Source: Cyclobacterium sp. SYSU L10401
GTDB taxonomy: Bacteria; Bacteroidota; Bacteroidia; Cytophagales; Cyclobacteriaceae
Length of the DNA: 38,180 bases
Reading direction: 5' to 3'
Assembly: GCF_010993705.1 (NCBI RefSeq)
Contig: NZ_WOFO01000008.1
Coordinates: forward strand, 9,835 to 48,014
The notes beneath the pieces were generated by a model, which was given only the letters and a program-made list of their open reading frames with translations, was not told the DNA's origin and ran no database searches. The position numbers were made by a program, and so were the translations under genes. Positions 34,297 to 38,180 of this stretch are shown piece by piece. How positions within the stretch are numbered: position 1 is the first letter of the stretch; each line of letters starts with the position of its first letter.

Positions 34297-34989
34297 ATGT
34301 GGAAGAAAGGAATACTGGGGCTGGTCACACTCATTTGGGTGACCGGCCCTTTGTGTGCACAGGTAGAAATCAACTATCTGGGGCTGGGGGTTTCCTACTG
34401 GCACCGCAGCTATACAGGAGCGGATGAGCGGGCTTTTCTCAGCAATGCAAACCTTTCGGATAGCTTTTACCAGACGGCCCTGTTTCCAACCCTTTCCGGA
34501 GAATTGAACTTGTACAATGGCCTGGCACTGGAGGGCAGGGTAGGGGCACTGCAAACCGCCTTTCGCCTGCGGCAGGAGCTGGGAGCAGACCGCTTTCTGA
34601 CTGAAAAGGTGGAACAAACCATATTGCCCCTTTATGGAGGACTGGTTTATAATTTTCGTGACCTGATCCCCAAATACCTCAATGCCTTTGTTGGACTAGG
34701 GATCAGCCGTTATTTTATTCGCAATCGCTTTACGCGCAGCCTGGAAGGCGGGGACCCGGAAGATAACCTCAGCCGGGACCTGAATGGAAACGATTACGGG
34801 CTGAATGGCAAACTGGGAGCCGAATACCTGTTCAAAAGGGATTTTAGCCTCGCCCTGGAGTTGCGCTACCATTACGGCCGTTACCGGCAGCAGCTGACGA
34901 CAGCAGGTGAAAGTAGTGGTGAATTACTCAGTTTTGACTTAAAAGGCTTGGAAGCCGGTATTAATTTTCGATATAATTTCAGTTATTAG
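34297..34989 (+). CDS. Outer-membrane beta-barrel protein, unknown function
   Basis: A 230-residue protein with a signal peptide (MWKKGILGLVTLIWVTGPLC, cleaved near AQ). Amphipathic strands follow (VEINYLGLGVSYWHRSY; LNAFVGLGISRYFI; LALELRYHYGRYR), and it ends in the aromatic pattern INFRYNFSY expected for barrel insertion by BAM. It looks like a small porin-like or OmpA-barrel-like protein. It lies 12 bp after the lipoprotein and 7 bp before the YjbH-like gene. Confidence 0.75.
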   Translation: MWKKGILGLVTLIWVTGPLCAQVEINYLGLGVSYWHRSYTGADERAFLSNANLSDSFYQTALFPTLSGELNLYNGLALEGRVGALQTAFRLRQELGADRFLTEKVEQTILPLYGGLVYNFRDLIPKYLNAFVGLGISRYFIRNRFTRSLEGGDPEDNLSRDLNGNDYGLNGKLGAEYLFKRDFSLALELRYHYGRYRQQLTTAGESSGELLSFDLKGLEAGINFRYNFSY

Positions 34990-34996
34990 CTCCTGA

Positions 34997-35821
34997 ATGA
35001 TTTTATTTTTCCCACCCTTTCGAAGCCTCTTTTTTTACCTGTTGTTTGGCTGGTTGCTTATGGCTGGTCCGGAAACCGGCCGTTTGTCTGCGCAGGTCAA
35101 TGCCTTGGGAAAACCCGGATTGATCATGACACCCAATACAGACTGGACAAAGCAGCGGCAGCTGGGACTTGGCTTTTCCTACATTCCGCAGGCATATGCC
35201 ATCAATGGCTTTATGAACAGCTACCATGACGAGCACTTGTATTCGGTTCGGGCCGGGATTACGGATTGGATGGAAATATACCTGAACGTTACGCGTTTAC
35301 CGGCCTTGTCTGATAGAATTGGAATAGGGGACCGGCACATGGATTTCCGGTTTCGCTTGTTAAAAGAAGCTACCTACGGATTTTCAGCGGTATTGATCCT
35401 CAGTCCTCCGGGAAGTTACAATCAGTTTTTGCATCATGACGCCCTGGTATTGGGAAAAAAATTCTCCCTGGGAAAAGATGGCATCCTTTCACTGAGCGGT
35501 GGATACGGCCTCCCCTATATTTTGAAAAGCCCTTTTGGTGATGGTATCGATGGCTTTCAGCTCGGATTCCTTTCCAAAAAGGAAAATGGAATGCGCTACC
35601 TGAACGGTTTCTTTGGGGGCTTTTCCTGGGCCTGGAAGGAACTGCTGGGCTTGCAGGCGGAGTACGACAGCAGGACTGTCAATGCAGGGATTTTTCTGCG
35701 GCCCCGGCCCTGGATACTGCTGCAAGGGCATACCTTTGAAGGCAAAGATTGGGGAGCGACGGTTTCCCTACATTTTCCCCTGGATTTTTCACCTTATGAA
35801 TTGCGCAGCCATGAAAAGTAG
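34997..35821 (+). CDS. YjbH N-terminal-half-like outer-membrane protein
   Basis: A 274-residue secreted protein. A hydrophobic signal region covers about 10-33 (cleaved near LSAQ). Sequence then resembles the first part of YjbH: GKPGLIMTPNTDWTKQRQLG, LGFSYIPQ, RAGITDWMEIYLNVTRLPAL and IGDRHMDFRFRLLKE. YjbH is a large outer-membrane factor of exopolysaccharide loci (E. coli yjbEFGH). At 274 residues this covers only about the front part. It overlaps the next gene by 11 bp, and that gene looks like the remainder. The family match is from memory of motifs. Confidence 0.68.
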   Translation: MILFFPPFRSLFFYLLFGWLLMAGPETGRLSAQVNALGKPGLIMTPNTDWTKQRQLGLGFSYIPQAYAINGFMNSYHDEHLYSVRAGITDWMEIYLNVTRLPALSDRIGIGDRHMDFRFRLLKEATYGFSAVLILSPPGSYNQFLHHDALVLGKKFSLGKDGILSLSGGYGLPYILKSPFGDGIDGFQLGFLSKKENGMRYLNGFFGGFSWAWKELLGLQAEYDSRTVNAGIFLRPRPWILLQGHTFEGKDWGATVSLHFPLDFSPYELRSHEK

Positions 35822-36932
35822 GGTATTGCTATTGGTAGCTTGTCTGCTGGCCGGCACGGCCCTGGCTCAGGACAAGAAAGCGGCCCTGCAAAGGGCAGGA
35901 TTCGAACAGGTACACCTTTGGGATAGGGGAGACAGCAGCCTGGTCTTTTTTGCACACCGCAATTTCCGTAATCCTTACCACAGTATGCGCTGGGCAGACC
36001 GGCAATGGCGCGATACGGCTTCCCTGGCCTACGTTCCCCTGCTGTATAACCGGCCTATGGGAGTTTACGGGCAGCAGGATTTGCGCTACCGGCCGCTGGA
36101 TGCCGGAGAAAAGGCCTATTTTAAAAAGGTGAACCGTCCCTTTTCCGGCTACCGCTGGTCTTTCCGCATTCATCCGGATCTGGCCGTGCGGTTTGGCAAC
36201 AAAGAGCGTCCTTTTGAGAGCCGGACCCATCTGATTTTGGATACGAGGGTGTTTTTGCTGCCCGGCCTCAGTGTGCAGACCGGACTGCTGATACCCATAC
36301 AGAATGCCCTGGACAACCGTGGCATGCACCTGCGTCTGGCCCCCAGTCACCTGCATTATTTCTGGAACGAGCGCATGCCCCACTTTCTGGGCATCACTGC
36401 CGGTACCTTCTACAATGACCGCTACGGCATCAACCTGCAATACCGCTACGACAAGCTGGACCGGCCCTGGAGCTGGGGGTTGGAATTGGCACGTACGGGT
36501 TTCTATTTACTGCCTCCCTGGCAGGTATACACCGAAGGCATGAACGATATGCTGGCCCTTGCCGATGTGCAGTTTCGCTGGAATGCGCAGGACCTGACCT
36601 TTAAAGTCACTGCCGGGCAGTTTCTTTTCCGGGACCGTGGTGTTCGGGGAGATTTGATCCGGCAATATGGAGGGGTGGACCTGGGGCTTTTTGCTGCGGC
36701 CACCCGGGCTGGCATTGCTGCCGGGTTTAATTTTACTTTCCCACTATTTCCCGGAAAAATAGCCCGGGGCAGGAACTGGGAACTGCGAACCACGGAGGCA
36801 TTTCAGTGGGAGTACAGCTATACCAATGCCGGGCCCATCGGGCAGCGTTTTCGCATGGGCATGCCCCGTCTGGACCGGACCCTGCGCCAATACAAAGCCT
36901 CCTTCCTCCAAAGCCAGGGCCGGCCCCGCTAA
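35811..36932 (+). CDS. YjbH C-terminal-half-like outer-membrane protein
   Basis: A 373-residue secreted protein with a clear signal peptide (MKSRVLLLVACLLAGTALAQ). I chose ATG 35811 because it opens the signal peptide; the frame is open back to 35613, but that part is shadow of the previous gene. Mature sequence begins AALQRAGFEQVHLWDRGDSS with SLVFFAHRNFRNPYHSMRWA, resembling the GFENV and YENR-YR pattern in YjbH. Later parts are barrel-like (GITAGTFYNDRYGINLQYRY; IRQYGGVDLGLFAAATRAG). With the preceding gene, it appears to make a YjbH split in two polypeptides. Confidence 0.68.
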   Translation: MKSRVLLLVACLLAGTALAQDKKAALQRAGFEQVHLWDRGDSSLVFFAHRNFRNPYHSMRWADRQWRDTASLAYVPLLYNRPMGVYGQQDLRYRPLDAGEKAYFKKVNRPFSGYRWSFRIHPDLAVRFGNKERPFESRTHLILDTRVFLLPGLSVQTGLLIPIQNALDNRGMHLRLAPSHLHYFWNERMPHFLGITAGTFYNDRYGINLQYRYDKLDRPWSWGLELARTGFYLLPPWQVYTEGMNDMLALADVQFRWNAQDLTFKVTAGQFLFRDRGVRGDLIRQYGGVDLGLFAAATRAGIAAGFNFTFPLFPGKIARGRNWELRTTEAFQWEYSYTNAGPIGQRFRMGMPRLDRTLRQYKASFLQSQGRPR

Positions 36933-37290
36933 GCGCCCCTGTTGAATAAATATGATTCGGGGGGAGTTAAGGGTTAAAATGGGTCGGTTCCGGCTGGTCT
37001 TTATGCTCCTGCTTTGAGGCAGGTTTGCTTGTGGTGAATTCAACCGTGATTGTTAAGGGTGCCTTCGACTCCGCTCAGGCACCGGAAGCAACCATCAACA
37101 CATCACCACATCCGCAAATCAAACCTTTGTGTCCTCCTTCGCGGCTCTCTGTGCCCTCCGTGGCCAAAAATTTCAGTATGCGCTTATCCTCTTCGTCTCT
37201 ATGTCATGAGCTGCTGGTCAACGGTTATGGGATGGCAATTAACAAAACCGAATATTTTTTTTAAATTTGAACGGGTTAAACCTTGAAACC
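36933..37290. repeat. Gene-free stretch with dispersed repeat module
   Basis: GTTAAGGGTTAAA, CCTGC-TTTGAG-GCAGG and CCTTCGACTCCGCTCAGGCAC words (36966-37205) repeat the order seen at 27043-27260. The end is AT-rich. TAAATTTG at 37262-37269 fits the TAnnTTTG promoter box for the next toxin-antitoxin pair, 21 bp before its ATG. Confidence 0.8.
37262..37269 (+). promoter_or_regulatory. Bacteroidota-type -7 box for second DUF433 pair
   Basis: TAAATTTG matches TAnnTTTG and lies 21 bp before ATG 37291. A matching -33 box is not clear. Confidence 0.38.
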
Positions 37291-37518
37291 ATGAATTTGC
37301 TCCATAGAATTACCTTAAATACTGCAGTCTGTCATGGTAAACCATGCGTGCGTGACATGCGGTGGCCCGTGGAAGTGATTCTTGATATGCTTGGCTCCGG
37401 GATGACTGCGGAGGAAATAATATCAGATCACCCTGAATTGGAAAAAGATGACATTTTAGCTTGTTTGCAATATGCTAAACTTTCTCTTTCAGGACAAAAT
37501 ACCAAAGAGGTAGTTTGA
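37291..37518 (+). CDS. DUF433 antitoxin, pair 2
   Basis: A 75-residue DUF433 protein: VCHGKPCVRDMRWPVEVILD, SGMTAEEIISDHPELEKDDI and LACLQYAKLS. ATG 37291 is used; an in-frame ATG eight codons earlier (37267) has no family support. The RDMRWPV variant of the usual KGTRISV motif sets it apart from pair 1. Its TGA shares its last base with the ATG of the toxin gene. Confidence 0.88.
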   Translation: MNLLHRITLNTAVCHGKPCVRDMRWPVEVILDMLGSGMTAEEIISDHPELEKDDILACLQYAKLSLSGQNTKEVV

Positions 37519-37883
37519 TGAGGCTTCTCTGTGATGTTCATATTTCTTTCAAACTAGTAAATTATCTCAAATCATTGGCATTTGAAACGATTCATGTAAA
37601 CCAGATTTTGGATAAATGGTTTACCAAATATGAAGACATTTGCAGCTACGCAGATGAAAATGATATGATCGTACTTACAAAAGATATCGATTTTAGAAAT
37701 AGTTTTTTGATCAGGAATACGCCTAAAAAACTGGTAAGAATCAAACTTGGTAATTTATCTAACGCTATTTTAATGAAAGTAATTGCCGAATACCTTCCGG
37801 CCATACAAACATTAAATTCAGAGGGGGGATTTATGATGGAATTAGATCAGGTTTCGGCGACGGTAATAAAAAGAAAAATATAG
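37518..37883 (+). CDS. DUF5615 PIN-like toxin, pair 2
   Basis: A 121-residue PIN-like protein: MRLLCDVHISFKLVNYLKSL, ADENDMIVLTKDIDFRNSF and LVRIKLGNLSNA. Acidic residues (Asp in LLCDVH, Asp-x-Asp in KDIDF) fit the metal site. ATG 37518 overlaps the antitoxin stop by one base (TGATG); a TTG directly before it is also possible. Toxicity is inferred from the family pairing. Confidence 0.87.
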   Translation: MRLLCDVHISFKLVNYLKSLAFETIHVNQILDKWFTKYEDICSYADENDMIVLTKDIDFRNSFLIRNTPKKLVRIKLGNLSNAILMKVIAEYLPAIQTLNSEGGFMMELDQVSATVIKRKI

Positions 37884-38180
37884 CCTGGGAATGTTTTCCA
37901 GACTCGGAGCAACAAGCACACGTGTCCCCCTCCTGTTTTAGGAGGGGGCCCGGGGGGTGGTCACAAACGTGGCGTGGCATTGGCGGCAAGCCAACTCCAC
38001 TGTTGAGCAGCTGGATAGCCAATGCAGGATGGGTCATTTCCCCTATCCCCGGGCTGCGCCTCCCTTGTCGGCTTACCCGAGGTTAACGGTATTTCGCCCC
38101 GTTGGGGCTTGGGTTAGTGAGCCCATAAGCGGGCTGATTTTTGGGTATGCTTTTTGGCAGGATACCAGGTGTTGGATTCA
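37884..38180. repeat. Right-end intergenic DNA with hairpin
   Basis: CCCCCTCCT at 37926-37934 pairs perfectly with AGGAGGGGG at 37940-37948 over a five-base loop; no T-run follows. The last bases (GGTGTTGGATTCA) repeat the sequence near 27017-27031, so another dispersed module probably continues past the window. No gene is supported. Confidence 0.7.

Noticed and set aside
35613-35810. 66-residue N-terminal extension of the YjbH-like second gene
   Set aside because: The extension is Cys/Gly/Pro-rich shadow of the preceding gene; a normal signal peptide starts at ATG 35811.

Overview
The window looks like a chromosomal segment from a Bacteroidota member, perhaps a Saprospiria-like (Lewinella/Haliscomenobacter-type) marine or wastewater bacterium. 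The reasons are: few Shine-Dalgarno-like sites, TAnnTTTG-type promoter boxes, single-protein Wzc-type kinases, beta-barrel and lipoprotein genes of Bacteroidota style, and intergenic DNA full of dispersed palindromic repeats. The lineage is inferred from style and not proven. All real genes seen are on the + strand.

The left two thirds (about 600-20175) is a Wzx/Wzy-dependent exopolysaccharide or capsule locus. It opens with a 173-bp tandem repeat array and a Wzc-like chain-length/tyrosine kinase. Next come a flippase, a region of decayed sequence, a sulfotransferase, a murB-like remnant, an EpsG-like polymerase, two tandem polysaccharide-deacetylase-like proteins, a CapA-like metallophosphoesterase overlapping an ATP-grasp protein, five GT4 glycosyltransferases, a pyruvyltransferase, and a PglC-like initiating sugar transferase. 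From about 3000 to 19700 the DNA is clearly more AT-rich than its flanks, like an exchangeable serotype cassette. The predicted polymer would carry sulfate and pyruvate, and possibly amino-acid or acyl groups.

The next part (20670-26082) is an acyl-donor module: acyl carrier protein, ketoacyl-ACP synthase III, SDR reductase, NeuD-type acyltransferase and AcpS. Together they could make and transfer a short (3-hydroxy)acyl group to an amino sugar. The module is split by a 2.3-kb island of about 97-bp imperfect palindromes. The island holds a GxxExxY (PD-(D/E)XK-like) gene, an unknown gene, and a MazEF-like pair whose antitoxin has an unrelated N-terminus. PglE-like aminotransferase and PglD-like acetyltransferase genes lie further right (30591-32527), which fits N-acylated 4-amino-4,6-dideoxy sugar synthesis.

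The right third mixes a YdcF/ElyC-type membrane protein and three toxin-antitoxin pairs (two DUF433/DUF5615, one MazEF-like), all sitting in arrays of dispersed repeats. It also has a four-gene envelope operon (33220-36932): a lipoprotein, a beta-barrel, and two proteins that look like a split YjbH exopolysaccharide outer-membrane factor. No rRNA, tRNA, CRISPR array, insertion-sequence transposase or origin was recognised.
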